Origin: Tepidibacter formicigenes DSM 15518 | GTDB taxonomy: Bacteria; Bacillota; Clostridia; Peptostreptococcales; Peptostreptococcaceae | DNA length: 63,232 bases | Assembly: GCF_900142235.1 (NCBI RefSeq) | Contig: NZ_FRAE01000013.1 | Location: 1 to 63,232 of the forward strand | Direction of reading: 5' to 3' | Shown: positions 26,488-35,785 of the stretch, piece by piece | Numbering within the stretch: the stretch's first letter is position 1 | How the letters are laid out: each line of letters opens with the position of its first letter | Program-made: the position numbers and the translations under genes | Notes under the pieces: generated by a model | The model's database searches: none | Seen by the model: the letters and a program-made list of their open reading frames with translations, nothing else | What the model was told of the DNA's origin: nothing

Positions 26488-27197
26488 ATAGCATAAAAAA
26501 ATTCATTAAAAATAATAAAATACTAGTACTTAGCCTTTTAGGATATATTATTTTATTTACCTACAATAAATCATTAGGTATTAAAGCAGTCAAAGATAGT
26601 ACTTATTATTTCATAGAAATGATTGAAATACTGCCAGCAGTATTTGTGCTTACTTCTTTGATTCAAACTTGGATTCCTACAGAATTGATTATAAAAAATT
26701 TTGGAAATGGATCAGGGCTTAAAGGAACTATAATATCATTTACTATTGGATCTTTATCGGCAGGACCTATTTATGCTGCATTTCCAGTTTGTAGAATGCT
26801 TTTAAATAAGGGGGCAAGTATTAAAAATATTATTATTATCTTAAGCTCATGGGCTGTTATTAAAGTTCCAATGTTGATAAATGAAATAAAGTTCATGGGA
26901 ACTAAGTATATGATTGTGCGATGGATTTTTACTATTGCAGCTATTATTGGAATGGCTTATTTAATGGATAAATTACTAAAAAAAGAAGATGTAATTGCTG
27001 TAGAATTAAAAGAAACATCTGATATTCCTAGTATAAGTCCTATATGTGTTGGATGTGGTGTTTGTACAAAAATCTGTCCAGCGGTTTTTCAAATTAAAGA
27101 TAGAAAAGCAATAGTAAATCAAGAATGTAACTTTAATGAGTGGAAAAAAGAAATAGAAGAAGCTAAAAATACTTGCCCAGTAAATGCTATTATATAA
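26484..27197 (+). CDS. Permease half-protein fused to a [4Fe-4S] ferredoxin domain
   Basis: Residues 1-165 are the second membrane half (helices near 12-28, 45-62, 82-103, 113-130 and 145-163). Residues 180-237 are a monocluster ferredoxin: C188, C191, C194 and C231 match the four ligands, and C198 and C215 are placed like the extra disulfide pair of single-cluster ferredoxins. The fusion is in frame with no break. A ferredoxin on the cytoplasmic tail suggests that transport is tied to reduction of the substrate or to sensing redox state. This is inference; the domains themselves are clear. Confidence 0.82.
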   Translation: MNSIKKFIKNNKILVLSLLGYIILFTYNKSLGIKAVKDSTYYFIEMIEILPAVFVLTSLIQTWIPTELIIKNFGNGSGLKGTIISFTIGSLSAGPIYAAFPVCRMLLNKGASIKNIIIILSSWAVIKVPMLINEIKFMGTKYMIVRWIFTIAAIIGMAYLMDKLLKKEDVIAVELKETSDIPSISPICVGCGVCTKICPAVFQIKDRKAIVNQECNFNEWKKEIEEAKNTCPVNAII

Positions 27198-27470
27198 TAC
27201 CTGAAGGTAAGTACTCTTGAGACTGCATACTCCTTTCTAGACTATCAATATATAATGTTCATGTAAAAGTTTATATTTAATCATTTGTTAAATATACAAA
27301 GAGAGTCGAAAAATGTTGAATTAGCCTGTTGTTCTAAAGTATAATATGAGTATATTATAAGGTAAGATATAAACTGTAAAATTCTTAGAACCATTCTTTT
27401 TACCTATCTATGATAATTAATGTTATTTTAAAATAAGAATATTTACGGAATCAATTATTGGAGGTTTTAT

Positions 27471-28334
27471 ATGATAAAGATTATAGCTGACTCAACATGT
27501 GACTTATCTCGGGAGTTTATTGAACAATATGATATAAGTTTAGCTCCTTTAACTATCAATATTAAAGGTAATGTATATAGAGATAGAATAGATATTAAAC
27601 CTGATGATTTCTATAATATAGTTAAAGATTTAGATAAAGAACCAACTACTGCAATGCCAAGTCCAACTGAATATTTAAATATAATAAATCAATCTATTAA
27701 AGAAGGATATAAACAGATATTATGTATTTGTATGTCAAGTGGAACAAGCGGTGTTTATCAATCTGCTATTATAGCTAAAGAGTATTTCTATGAAGAAAAT
27801 TCCAGATCAACTATTAAAATTCATGTTGTAGATTCAAAATGTATGAGTCATGGTAGTGGGTGGCTCGTTTTGAAAAGTGCTCGATTAAGAGAAAAAGGAG
27901 CTACTTTTGAAGAGTTAATAGAGTTTAATGAGAGATATAAAACAAATGTAAAGCATTTTCTTTCTGTAGATGATTTAGATCATCTAATTAAAAGCGGCAG
28001 ACTTACAAACGCTAGTGGGTTTATAGGAAAAATTTTAAAACTTAAGCCTATAATGACTATGAAAAAAGGAAAAGGATCAATTGTTGCTAAAGAGAGAGGA
28101 CGAAAAAAAGTACTTAAATATTATATTCGTGAATTTATAAATAGAAACAGATGGGATATTACAGATTTTGTAATAATTGGTTATACTTCAGATAAAGAAA
28201 TTGCAGAAAATTTAAAGAATAAAATTATTGAAGAAACAGATTTTAAAGGTAACATATTTATTATGCAAATGGGTGTTGCAGTTGGAGCTCATGTTGGGTT
28301 AGGTGCTATTTCAATGTTTTTTATTGAAAAATAG
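27471..28334 (+). CDS. DegV family fatty-acid-binding protein
   Basis: The 287-residue protein matches DegV: it begins MIKIIADSTCDLSREFIEQY, has TAMPSPTEYLNIIN and the CMSSGTSGVYQSA loop, and ends VGAHVGLGAISMFFIEK. In Firmicutes such proteins (FakB) hold a fatty acid and present it to the kinase FakA. No kinase gene lies here, which is common for extra DegV copies. ATG follows GGAGG. It appears monocistronic, ended by a long hairpin. Confidence 0.9.
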   Translation: MIKIIADSTCDLSREFIEQYDISLAPLTINIKGNVYRDRIDIKPDDFYNIVKDLDKEPTTAMPSPTEYLNIINQSIKEGYKQILCICMSSGTSGVYQSAIIAKEYFYEENSRSTIKIHVVDSKCMSHGSGWLVLKSARLREKGATFEELIEFNERYKTNVKHFLSVDDLDHLIKSGRLTNASGFIGKILKLKPIMTMKKGKGSIVAKERGRKKVLKYYIREFINRNRWDITDFVIIGYTSDKEIAENLKNKIIEETDFKGNIFIMQMGVAVGAHVGLGAISMFFIEK

Positions 28335-28399
28335 TTATAAAAAGCCACATGAAATATAAATTCTAGTCAAGTATTAAATCTAATTAAAATTGTAGAGTG

Positions 28400-28469
28400 T
28401 ATAATGCCTTAGTATTAATCTTATTTATTGAATTTAAAGTAAGATTAGTTACTAAGGCATTATATTTTT
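28400..28469 (+). terminator. Long hairpin terminator after the DegV gene
   Basis: Arms of about 24 nt, TATAATGCCTTAGTATTAATC and the complement across 28440-28464 with one bulge, are followed by TTTTT. It is unusually long for a simple terminator. Confidence 0.8.
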
Positions 28470-28601
28470 GGATATATTATTTTTTATAAAACAACTAATT
28501 TGAAAACATCTTGTCAATACTGATTAAAATTTAATAGAATGAAGATATAACCTTTGATATTTGTATTTATTTTTTATTATATATAGTAAGGAGGAATTAA
28601 G

Positions 28602-30215
28602 ATGAAAAAAGGTAATAGGTATGTTGTATTTATTGGGATTTTAATGTTAATTATTATAACTTCAATGAATGGATGGAAATTAGTAAGTAAAAAAGTTTTA
28701 AGTTCAAAAAAAAATAAAAAATTGATTATTGCAAGAGCTAACGATTCGATTAGCCTTGACCCAGCAATAACAACAGAGATAGAGTCTTTTAAAGTAACCG
28801 TAAATTTATATGATAATTTAGTAAAATATGAAAAAAAGGGAGGTAAGATTATTCCTTCTCTTGCAGAAAGTTGGAAAACTAGCGAGGATGGTCTCACATG
28901 GGTATTCAAACTAAGAAAAAATGTTAAATTTCACGATGGTACAGATTTTGATGCTCATGCTGTGCAGTTTAATTTTGAAAGATGGATGAATTCGGATAAT
29001 CCTTACCATACAGGTTATTTTAGTTATTGGAGTTATAATTTCGGAGGATTTCCAGGAATAGTAAAAAGTGTAACAGCAGTTTCTAAATACTCATTAGAGA
29101 TTGTACTCAATGAGCCTTATGCACCTTTTTTAAGTACACTTACTATGCCTGTATTTGGTATTGCAAGTCCAGATGCAATAATGAAGTATAATGAGAATTT
29201 TAGGCAGCATCCTATAGGAACAGGACCTTTTGAATTTAAGTCATGGAGAGCAGGTAAAGAAATTGTTTTGACAAAAAACAATAATTATTGGGGAAATGAT
29301 CCGAAGATAGACGAAGTAGTTTTTCGTGTAATAGAGTCCAATGAAGAACGTTTGAAATTACTTGAAGAAGGAAAAATACACATTGCAGATAATTTAACAG
29401 CGAAAGATGTAGAGCGGATAGAAAAAAATCAAAATATAGATGTATATTTAAGACCTTTCTTCAATATTGGATACTTAGCAATGAATAACCAAAAGGAACC
29501 TTTTGATAATAAAGAAGTTCGAATGGCTATTGGGCATTTAATTGATAAAGATCGTATGGTTAAAGAAGTTTTTAATGATTTAGCAAGACCTGCTAATTCT
29601 TTTGTTCCTCCAATGCTTTGGGGATATCATGAAAATATTAAATCTTTAGAATATAACCCTAAAAAAGCAAAAAAATTACTTATACACGCAGGATACTCTA
29701 AAGGGTTTAATACTACCCTTTGGGTGATGGATACTCCTAGAGCGTACTTTCCTAATCCAATGCTTCTTGCTGAATTTATAAAAGAGAGTCTTGCAAAAGC
29801 AGATATTAGAGTAGAAATAATCAAATATTCATGGGATGAATACATTGAAAAAATTAAAGAAGGAGAGCATACTTTAATACTAACAGGTTGGACTGGAGAC
29901 CATATTGATCCGGATAATTTCCTTTATACTTTTTTTGCTTCAGATAATCGAAGAACAGAACTTACAAGTAATTATTCTTTTTACAATAATAAAGAGGTGG
30001 ATATATTACTAAAACAAGCTCGTCAAGCTACAGACAAGGAATTCCGAAAGAATCTTTATCGTAAATTACAGGAAATTGTTAATGAAAATACCCCTGCAAT
30101 ACCACTTGTACATACTATGCCAATTATTGGAGTTTCAAATAAAGTTAAAGGTTATGTACCTCATCTTACAGGAAAAGAAACTTTAGAAGATGTTGATTTA
30201 ATATCTAAGAGATAG
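28602..30215 (+). CDS. Orphan family 5 peptide-binding protein, non-lipidated
   Basis: This 537-residue Dpp/Opp-type binding protein has the usual core: SLDPAITTEIESF, WVFKLRKNVKFHDGTDFDAHAVQFNFERW, LNEPYAPFLSTL and GTGPFEFKSWRAGKEIVL. Its N-terminus is hydrophobic (about 8-24) but has no lipobox cysteine, so it is secreted or held by an uncleaved helix. No ABC permease or ATPase is near. Instead a histidine kinase and response regulator follow, which suggests it is a peptide sensor for the two-component system. ATG follows AAGGAGG. It is the first gene of the peptide block, 14 nt before the next gene. Confidence 0.88.
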   Translation: MKKGNRYVVFIGILMLIIITSMNGWKLVSKKVLSSKKNKKLIIARANDSISLDPAITTEIESFKVTVNLYDNLVKYEKKGGKIIPSLAESWKTSEDGLTWVFKLRKNVKFHDGTDFDAHAVQFNFERWMNSDNPYHTGYFSYWSYNFGGFPGIVKSVTAVSKYSLEIVLNEPYAPFLSTLTMPVFGIASPDAIMKYNENFRQHPIGTGPFEFKSWRAGKEIVLTKNNNYWGNDPKIDEVVFRVIESNEERLKLLEEGKIHIADNLTAKDVERIEKNQNIDVYLRPFFNIGYLAMNNQKEPFDNKEVRMAIGHLIDKDRMVKEVFNDLARPANSFVPPMLWGYHENIKSLEYNPKKAKKLLIHAGYSKGFNTTLWVMDTPRAYFPNPMLLAEFIKESLAKADIRVEIIKYSWDEYIEKIKEGEHTLILTGWTGDHIDPDNFLYTFFASDNRRTELTSNYSFYNNKEVDILLKQARQATDKEFRKNLYRKLQEIVNENTPAIPLVHTMPIIGVSNKVKGYVPHLTGKETLEDVDLISKR

Positions 30216-30229
30216 TTTGGAGGTTAATT

Positions 30230-30829
30230 GTGAAAACAAATATATTAAGATTTATAGTATTTATTTCAATTTTGCTTGTTGTAGCTTCATTTTTTAACAG
30301 CTGTAAAATTCAATTAAGAGATGATAGAAATGTTCTACCTTCTCTGCCAAGACCTATAGCAAAAGGTAAGGTTTTAATTACTTCTGCTGGGCAAAGTACA
30401 GATACTTATATTGTGAAGGATATTGCCAATAAACTGATGATTCATAATTTTTTTATGCCTCAAGCGAGAGAAGTGGATCTTGAAGGTATTAATACAGTTG
30501 TATTTGTAGTAGGATATAGTCCAATTGGTGAAAATTTACACGATTTAGGTTATAATCAAGAAGTAAAACGTATTAAGAATCTAATTAAAATTCTTAGAAA
30601 GAAGAAAATTACAATTATAACTGTTTTTATTGGTAATAGAAAAGAAGCAAACAAAAAAACAGATAAACTATTGAATTTAACGTGTAAATATGCAAATTAT
30701 GTAATTAGCACAAAAAATAATAATAATAATCAGTATTTGCTAAACCTAGCTAAGCTTTATAATTTTAAACTTACGCTGGTTGAAGATGTAACAGGTTTAT
30801 CGGAACCCTTCGCCTCAGCGTTTAGATAA
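30230..30829 (+). CDS. Small lipoprotein-like protein (DUF6305-like)
   Basis: A 199-residue protein starts with a signal-type helix (about 5-25) ending FFNSC, close to a lipobox at C25. The mature part has KVLITSAGQSTDTYIVKDIANKL and TVVFVVGYSPIGENLHDLG, a Rossmann-like alternation. From memory this resembles DUF6305 proteins, which have no known function. GTG follows GGAGG. It lies between the peptide-binding protein and the kinase, so it may sit in the extracytoplasmic sensing complex. Confidence 0.65.
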   Translation: MKTNILRFIVFISILLVVASFFNSCKIQLRDDRNVLPSLPRPIAKGKVLITSAGQSTDTYIVKDIANKLMIHNFFMPQAREVDLEGINTVVFVVGYSPIGENLHDLGYNQEVKRIKNLIKILRKKKITIITVFIGNRKEANKKTDKLLNLTCKYANYVISTKNNNNNQYLLNLAKLYNFKLTLVEDVTGLSEPFASAFR

Positions 30830-30843
30830 GAAAGGGTGAGATT

Positions 30844-32223
30844 ATGAAAATGAAATTATCATTTAAAGACAATAAGGTTTATGTTAGTACATTGATTTTG
30901 ATTTTTTTAGGTTTTTTATTCTCATTTTTTACTCAAACCCTTTGGTTTAATGTTATTGTGAAAATTAGAGAAGCTATATATACTGGAGATAGTGGACATC
31001 TTATTCTAGCTTCGGCTTATAGTAGTATTCTCTTTTCAATTCAAAATACACTTTTTTTTCTAGGAACAATTAGTTTTTTTTCTATATTAAAAAAGAAATA
31101 TCAGCTTCCATCTATTAGAATAGATGTTTTGATTTTGCTTATGTTTTTTATACTTAATCGAATTGCAGCTTTTTTATTTATTATACCTTGGGAGCCTGTA
31201 ACAACATTTATGGGCTTTCTTGCAACGTTCATATTATTGAAAGAACGAAATTGTTCATTTTTTCCTTTTATTCAAATTACCATTGTATCAATTCAAGTAT
31301 TTTTTGCATTTCAGTGGCTTAATGTTATGCCTATTTTTTCATTTTATCAAATTGGGCAAAGTGATATACCAATAAGTATAAAAGTTGCAGGAACATATCT
31401 TAAAGCAGAATCTGTTTTAAATTTTATGGGTTTTTCTTTCTTTTTACCTTTTACATTTTCAGCATCTATTACGGCTTCGTTATTTATGAGTTATGCGCAA
31501 AATATATTAATCCTTGAGGAAAATTATAAAAAGGAAAGAGATATTCAAATTATTAAATCTAAAGCCATGGAAAATCGAATTTATCAAGAAATTAATGCGC
31601 TAGCTCATGACTTAAAAACGCCTCTAGTGACAATTAGGGGATTAAATTCTTTAATTGCATTATATCCAACTACGGACAAGTTAATGGATTATAGTGATAG
31701 AATCGAAAGTGCTATTAGTAAAATGAGTGAAATGATTTCTAGTTTTTTATATGGTACCTCTCGTCAAAGGTTAAAAGTAGAGGAACTGATTCAATACATT
31801 CAAGCTCAGATTCCTATTGAAGATGAAACTTTGAAAGTTGATATTGATTTAGGTAATGATTTGCCAGAATTGTATGTCAATAAGGTTAGGGTGGTTAGAG
31901 CATTGATAAATATTCTAGAGAATGCTATGGTTGTTTCTTGTAGACATGCTTTTAAACACATACGCATTAAGGTAAGAATGGTAGAAGATGGTGTAAGGAT
32001 TGTTATTTCAGATAATGGTATAGGAATACATCCTTCAGAACTTGAAAATATATGGGAAATAGGCTATTCTACTTCTAAAACATCCGGATTAGGGTTACCT
32101 TTTGCAAAACAAATTATTGAAGACAATAATGGAACGATAAATATTGAAAGTACACCAGAGATTGGAACTGTTGTAATAGTCTATTTTCCAAAGGCTAATA
32201 ATATTGATACAATGAAGAGTTGA
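30844..32223 (+). CDS. Membrane sensor histidine kinase (peptide block)
   Basis: The 459-residue kinase has about six N-terminal helices (spans near 13-33, 57-82, 93-117, 120-133, 140-160 and 192-220), no large extracellular domain, then a HisKA-like helix with the phosphoacceptor H255 (NALAHDLKTPL) and an ATPase domain with N-box NILENAM, G1 DNGIGI and G2 GLGLPFAKQI. The lack of an outer sensor domain fits sensing through a partner, such as the orphan peptide-binding protein. It overlaps or abuts the regulator gene and forms a pair with it. Confidence 0.88.
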   Translation: MKMKLSFKDNKVYVSTLILIFLGFLFSFFTQTLWFNVIVKIREAIYTGDSGHLILASAYSSILFSIQNTLFFLGTISFFSILKKKYQLPSIRIDVLILLMFFILNRIAAFLFIIPWEPVTTFMGFLATFILLKERNCSFFPFIQITIVSIQVFFAFQWLNVMPIFSFYQIGQSDIPISIKVAGTYLKAESVLNFMGFSFFLPFTFSASITASLFMSYAQNILILEENYKKERDIQIIKSKAMENRIYQEINALAHDLKTPLVTIRGLNSLIALYPTTDKLMDYSDRIESAISKMSEMISSFLYGTSRQRLKVEELIQYIQAQIPIEDETLKVDIDLGNDLPELYVNKVRVVRALINILENAMVVSCRHAFKHIRIKVRMVEDGVRIVISDNGIGIHPSELENIWEIGYSTSKTSGLGLPFAKQIIEDNNGTINIESTPEIGTVVIVYFPKANNIDTMKS

Positions 32224-32264
32224 AGATTGTTTTAAGAAGAAAAATGGAGAAAGGAGTTAATATC

Positions 32265-32912
32265 TTGAAAAAGAATGAAAATATCAGAAATAACATAAAA
32301 ATTGTGATTATTGATGATGAAGAAGATATTCTTTATACTATTAAAGAAATATGTAGTTTTGGGGGGTATGAGGCACTAACGGCGACTAGTGGACGAAAAG
32401 GATATGAGCTTTGCAAACAGTATAGGCCACAGCTTGTAATTGTAGATTATCATATGTCAGATTGGGACGGTCTGAACACTGTTAAAAAAATTAGAGCACT
32501 TGATCCTGCTATATCTATTTTGGTTTTAACTGTTGATGAAAGACAAGAAATTTCTGATCGATTTATTGAGGTTGGTGCTACAGATTTTGCGATTAAACCT
32601 ATTAAAGCACCTGATTTAATATCTAGAATTAATGTTAATATAAAAATTCATGAAGTTACTAAGAAAAATATTGATGATCAAGCTAATGTGTTTGTGGAAA
32701 AAGGTATTAGCCCTGCTACTTTAAGCTTGATATGTGATTTTCTTTCAAAGCAAGAGGATGGTGTTACAATAGAAGAGATTACAATTGGCATGAACCTCGC
32801 TTATCAAACAGTGCATCGCTATGTACAATATCTTATGGAACAAGAAAAACTGGAACTTATTCCTATTTATGGTCAAATCGGAAGACCTAAAAATAAATAT
32901 CGAATTATTTAA
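32265..32912 (+). CDS. CitB/DcuR-type response regulator
   Basis: A 215-residue regulator with a receiver domain (acidic IIDDEED, phosphoacceptor D61 in VIVDYHMSDWDG, K in AIKPIK) and a C-terminal helix-turn-helix of the CitB/CitT type (GMNLAYQTVHRYVQYLMEQEKLELIPIYGQIGRPKNKYR-like region). TTG at 32265 is chosen because AAAGGAG stands 8 nt before it; a frame-open ATG at 32220 inside the kinase stop region has no ribosome site. Regulators of this class usually control transporters, here probably the OPT gene that follows. A terminator separates the two. Confidence 0.85.
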   Translation: MKKNENIRNNIKIVIIDDEEDILYTIKEICSFGGYEALTATSGRKGYELCKQYRPQLVIVDYHMSDWDGLNTVKKIRALDPAISILVLTVDERQEISDRFIEVGATDFAIKPIKAPDLISRINVNIKIHEVTKKNIDDQANVFVEKGISPATLSLICDFLSKQEDGVTIEEITIGMNLAYQTVHRYVQYLMEQEKLELIPIYGQIGRPKNKYRII

Positions 32913-32923
32913 TTAAAAGCAAT

Positions 32924-32949
32924 GGCGTCTAAAATAGGCGCTTTTTTTT
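32924..32949 (+). terminator. Terminator after the response regulator
   Basis: GCGTCTA at 32925-32931 pairs with TAGGCGC (one G-T pair), followed by eight T. It separates the sensing genes from the OPT gene, leaving room for a regulated promoter. Confidence 0.8.
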
Positions 32950-33069
32950 AGAGATTATAACTATTCTGAAATTTCTTTCAGAGAAAAAAGTGATAAAAAA
33001 ACAATTATGTTTATGTCGATATATAATAATATATAAGGAATCATATATTAATAATAAGGAGGTTGTTTT

Positions 33070-34998
33070 ATGGCAAAGGAAAGTATTGCAGATAAGGAAT
33101 TTAAGCCTTTTATTTCTGCAGATAAGATTTTACCAGAATTCACTTTAACATCATTATTTTTAGGTATTCTATTAGCGGTAGTATTTGGTGCAGCGAATGC
33201 ATACCTAGGATTAAAGGTAGGAATGACAATTAGTGCATCTATTCCTGCAGCAGTAATTTCAATGGGTATTATAAGAGGAATTCTTAAAAAAGAATCAATA
33301 TTAGAAAATAATATGGTTCAAACAATTGGATCAGCTGGGGAGTCTCTAGCAGCAGGTGCAATATTTACATTACCTGCACTTTATATTTGGAGTAAAGAAT
33401 GGAATCTTGGAGCACCAAGTTTATTAACAATTACTACAATAGCTTTATGTGGAGGTGTTCTTGGAGTACTTTTCATGGTTCCTCTAAGAAAAGCATTAAT
33501 TGTAAAAGAACATGGAGTACTTCCATATCCAGAGGGTACAGCTTGTGCTGAAGTATTACTTGCTGGAGAAGAAGGTGGAGATAAAGCAAAAGCATGTTTC
33601 ACAGGTTTAGGAATTGGTGCAGTATATAAATTTATAGCGGATGGATTAAAATTATTCCCAAGTGAAATTGAAACACCTATTCCAGGTTATAATGGAGCTG
33701 CTATTGGGGCAGACGTTTTACCAGCACTTTTAGGGGTAGGATTTATTATCGGACCTACAATTTCAGCGTATATGTTAGCTGGTGCTGTTATTGGATGGTT
33801 TGGGTTGATTCCACTAATTGCTAACATTGGTAGTATGGGAGATATAATAATGTATCCTGCATCAGTTCCAATTAAGGAATTAGGATATTGGGGTATTTGG
33901 AATTATTATATAAGATATGTTGGTGCTGGAGCTGTTGCTTTTGGAGGTGTATTCAGCTTAATCAAATCTTTACCACTGATTGTTCAAACGTTTAAAGATG
34001 CTATGAAGGATTATTCAGGTGGTGGCGAAAATAATGGTACAAACAAAAGAACTGAAAGAGATATGCCAATGAAATTTGTTTTAATAGGAGTATTAGTTGT
34101 TGTTTTAACAATGATGATGCTTCCAATTATACCAGTAGGATTCTCTGGTGCTTTATTAATTGCAATATTTGGATTTTTCTTTGCAACAGTGTCATCAAGA
34201 ATTGTGGGACTTGTTGGTAGTTCATCTAATCCAGTTTCAGGAATGACAATTGCAACATTAATTATTACAGCTATCGTATTTAAAGCAACTGGAAACGATG
34301 GACAAACTGGAATGATTGCTACATTAACTGTTGGTGCAGTTATTTGTATTATTGCTGCTATGGCAGGGGACACATCGCAAGATTTAAAAACAGGTTTCCT
34401 AGTAGGGGCAACACCTCAAAAACAACAATATGGAGAATTAATAGGTTCAGTAGCTGCTGCCCTTGCAATAGGTTTTGTTTTAACATTATTAAATAAAGCA
34501 TGGGGATTTGGATCAGCTGAACTTCCAGCGCCTCAAGCAACTCTTATGAGACTTGTTATAGAAGGTGTTATGGGTGGAAGCTTACCATGGTCTCTTGTAT
34601 TTACAGGAATGGGAATTGGTGTTGCAATAGAATTATTAGGATTACCAGTTCTTCCAATTGCAATTGGTCTATACTTACCAATCCATTTAAGTACACCAAT
34701 AATGGTTGGTGGAGTAATTAGAGGTATATTAGATAAGAAATTTGCAAAAGAAGGCGGAGAAGATAACATTGCTGACAATAAAGAAGCAAAGAACATCAAA
34801 GATAAAATTGATTCTGGAATTCTTTATGCATCAGGTCTAATTGCTGGAGAAGGATTAATTGGTATATTACTTGCAGTATTTGCTGTGGCTAATTTGAAAG
34901 TCGCTCTTGGATTTGACCTAGGACAAATTGGAGCATTAGGATTCTTTGCACTTTTAACTTATACGCTAATGAAACATTCTTTATTAAAGAAAAATTAA
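33070..34998 (+). CDS. OPT family oligopeptide transporter
   Basis: A 642-residue polytopic protein (about 14 or more helices) of the OPT family, proton-coupled peptide or metal-chelate symporters. Landmarks are the N-terminal FGAANAYLGLKVGMTISASIPAAVISMGI, the SAGESLAAGAIFTLPAL stretch, YPEGTACAEVLLAGEEGG and AGDTSQDLKTGFLVGATP. ATG follows AAGGAGG. About 150 bp of non-coding sequence precedes it, with a small dyad CTGAAA/TTTCAG near 32971-32986 that could bind the regulator. With PepD downstream it probably imports small peptides. Confidence 0.92.
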   Translation: MAKESIADKEFKPFISADKILPEFTLTSLFLGILLAVVFGAANAYLGLKVGMTISASIPAAVISMGIIRGILKKESILENNMVQTIGSAGESLAAGAIFTLPALYIWSKEWNLGAPSLLTITTIALCGGVLGVLFMVPLRKALIVKEHGVLPYPEGTACAEVLLAGEEGGDKAKACFTGLGIGAVYKFIADGLKLFPSEIETPIPGYNGAAIGADVLPALLGVGFIIGPTISAYMLAGAVIGWFGLIPLIANIGSMGDIIMYPASVPIKELGYWGIWNYYIRYVGAGAVAFGGVFSLIKSLPLIVQTFKDAMKDYSGGGENNGTNKRTERDMPMKFVLIGVLVVVLTMMMLPIIPVGFSGALLIAIFGFFFATVSSRIVGLVGSSSNPVSGMTIATLIITAIVFKATGNDGQTGMIATLTVGAVICIIAAMAGDTSQDLKTGFLVGATPQKQQYGELIGSVAAALAIGFVLTLLNKAWGFGSAELPAPQATLMRLVIEGVMGGSLPWSLVFTGMGIGVAIELLGLPVLPIAIGLYLPIHLSTPIMVGGVIRGILDKKFAKEGGEDNIADNKEAKNIKDKIDSGILYASGLIAGEGLIGILLAVFAVANLKVALGFDLGQIGALGFFALLTYTLMKHSLLKKN

Positions 34999-35007
34999 TT
35001 ACATAAT

Positions 35008-35038
35008 ATAAAGAGGATATTTTGAATATCCTCTTTTC
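35008..35038 (+). terminator. Terminator or attenuator after the OPT gene
   Basis: AAGAGGATATT pairs with AATATCCTCTT across a TTG loop, then TTT. Because the next genes are only 30 bp on with no clear promoter, it may reduce rather than abolish read-through into the PqqD-PepD genes. Confidence 0.8.
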
Positions 35039-35065
35039 CTCATATTAATAGAAAGAGGTGAAAAT

Positions 35066-35425
35066 ATGAGTAAAAAAATAAAAAAAAATGATAATTTTTT
35101 AGAATTAGTTCCTTTTAAAAATAAAAATCAAAAATGGAAATTAAATGATCAAGGACTTGTTCAAATTATTATTCCAAGAGAAGGTATTTTGGATAAAATC
35201 GTTAGAGTATTTTTTAAAACTCCTAAAGTTATGAAAATAGATTTAGACTTACAAGGAAGTTGTGTTTGGAAAGCAATAGACGGAGAAAGAAATATTGAAG
35301 AGATTGGAAATATACTCAAAAATGAATTTGGCAAAAATGCAGAACCGATTTATGAAAGATTAGGAACTTATATTAATATTTTAAGAAATAATAAATTTAT
35401 AACACTAGAAAAGGTAAGTGATTGA
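35066..35425 (+). CDS. PqqD-like peptide-chaperone protein
   Basis: A 119-residue protein of the PqqD family (winged-helix RRE fold that binds leader peptides). Seen are LDLQGSCVWKAIDGERNIEEIGNILKNEFG and the following helix ERLGTYINILRNNKFITLEK, which align with the family pattern. PqqD proteins normally serve radical SAM peptide-modifying enzymes, but no such enzyme or precursor peptide is seen here. Its placement between a peptide transporter and a dipeptidase suggests it binds a peptide. ATG follows AGAGGTG. The next gene overlaps by 8 nt. Confidence 0.78.
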   Translation: MSKKIKKNDNFLELVPFKNKNQKWKLNDQGLVQIIIPREGILDKIVRVFFKTPKVMKIDLDLQGSCVWKAIDGERNIEEIGNILKNEFGKNAEPIYERLGTYINILRNNKFITLEKVSD

Positions 35426-35771
35426 TTTGATAAGTTTCATACTGAAAGTACTTTTATTTGCTATAACAATTACATTTTTATTAGCATGGGGATATATAAA
35501 GCAGCAGAGAAAAAATGAGGAATTATTAAATAAATTATATAAAAAGATTGAAGGTAAAATAGTAACAGAGTTAAAAAAAAGAAAAGAGTTAACTATAAAG
35601 GATATGGAAGGTATTATTAAAGGAACGAAAGTATCTCTATTTTGGAGTAAAAATAAAGTAATGGTTACAGAACCAAAAATTTTAATTAAAAATCTCGTTG
35701 TAGATATGATAAACAAGGGGCTAATTGTTGAAGTGTTTAACAAGGGTTCTAAAAAATATAAATTAAAATAA
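35418..35771 (+). CDS. Small single-helix membrane protein, unknown
   Basis: The 117-residue protein has an N-terminal helix (about 4-24), a basic cytoplasmic part and a C-terminal region that may form a winged-helix (NLVVDMINKGLIVEVFNKGSKKYKLK). It overlaps the PqqD gene by 8 nt and precedes PepD by 14 nt, so all three are co-transcribed. GTG at 35418 is the likely start, with TTG at 35427 also possible. No family recognised. Confidence 0.6.
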   Translation: MIDLISFILKVLLFAITITFLLAWGYIKQQRKNEELLNKLYKKIEGKIVTELKKRKELTIKDMEGIIKGTKVSLFWSKNKVMVTEPKILIKNLVVDMINKGLIVEVFNKGSKKYKLK

Positions 35772-35785
35772 AGGGGTTGTTTTGA

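Noticed and set aside
28400-28469. Small RNA gene after the DegV gene
   Set aside because: The long hairpin ends in five T directly after the gene and is more simply a terminator; a separate promoter was not seen.
34011-34373. Long antisense reading frame inside the OPT transporter gene
   Set aside because: It has no ribosome site, its composition mirrors the hydrophobic sense gene, and the sense gene is certain. Similar antisense frames at 11636-11905, 38953-39375, 39945-40328 and 26088-26420 were dropped for the same reason.
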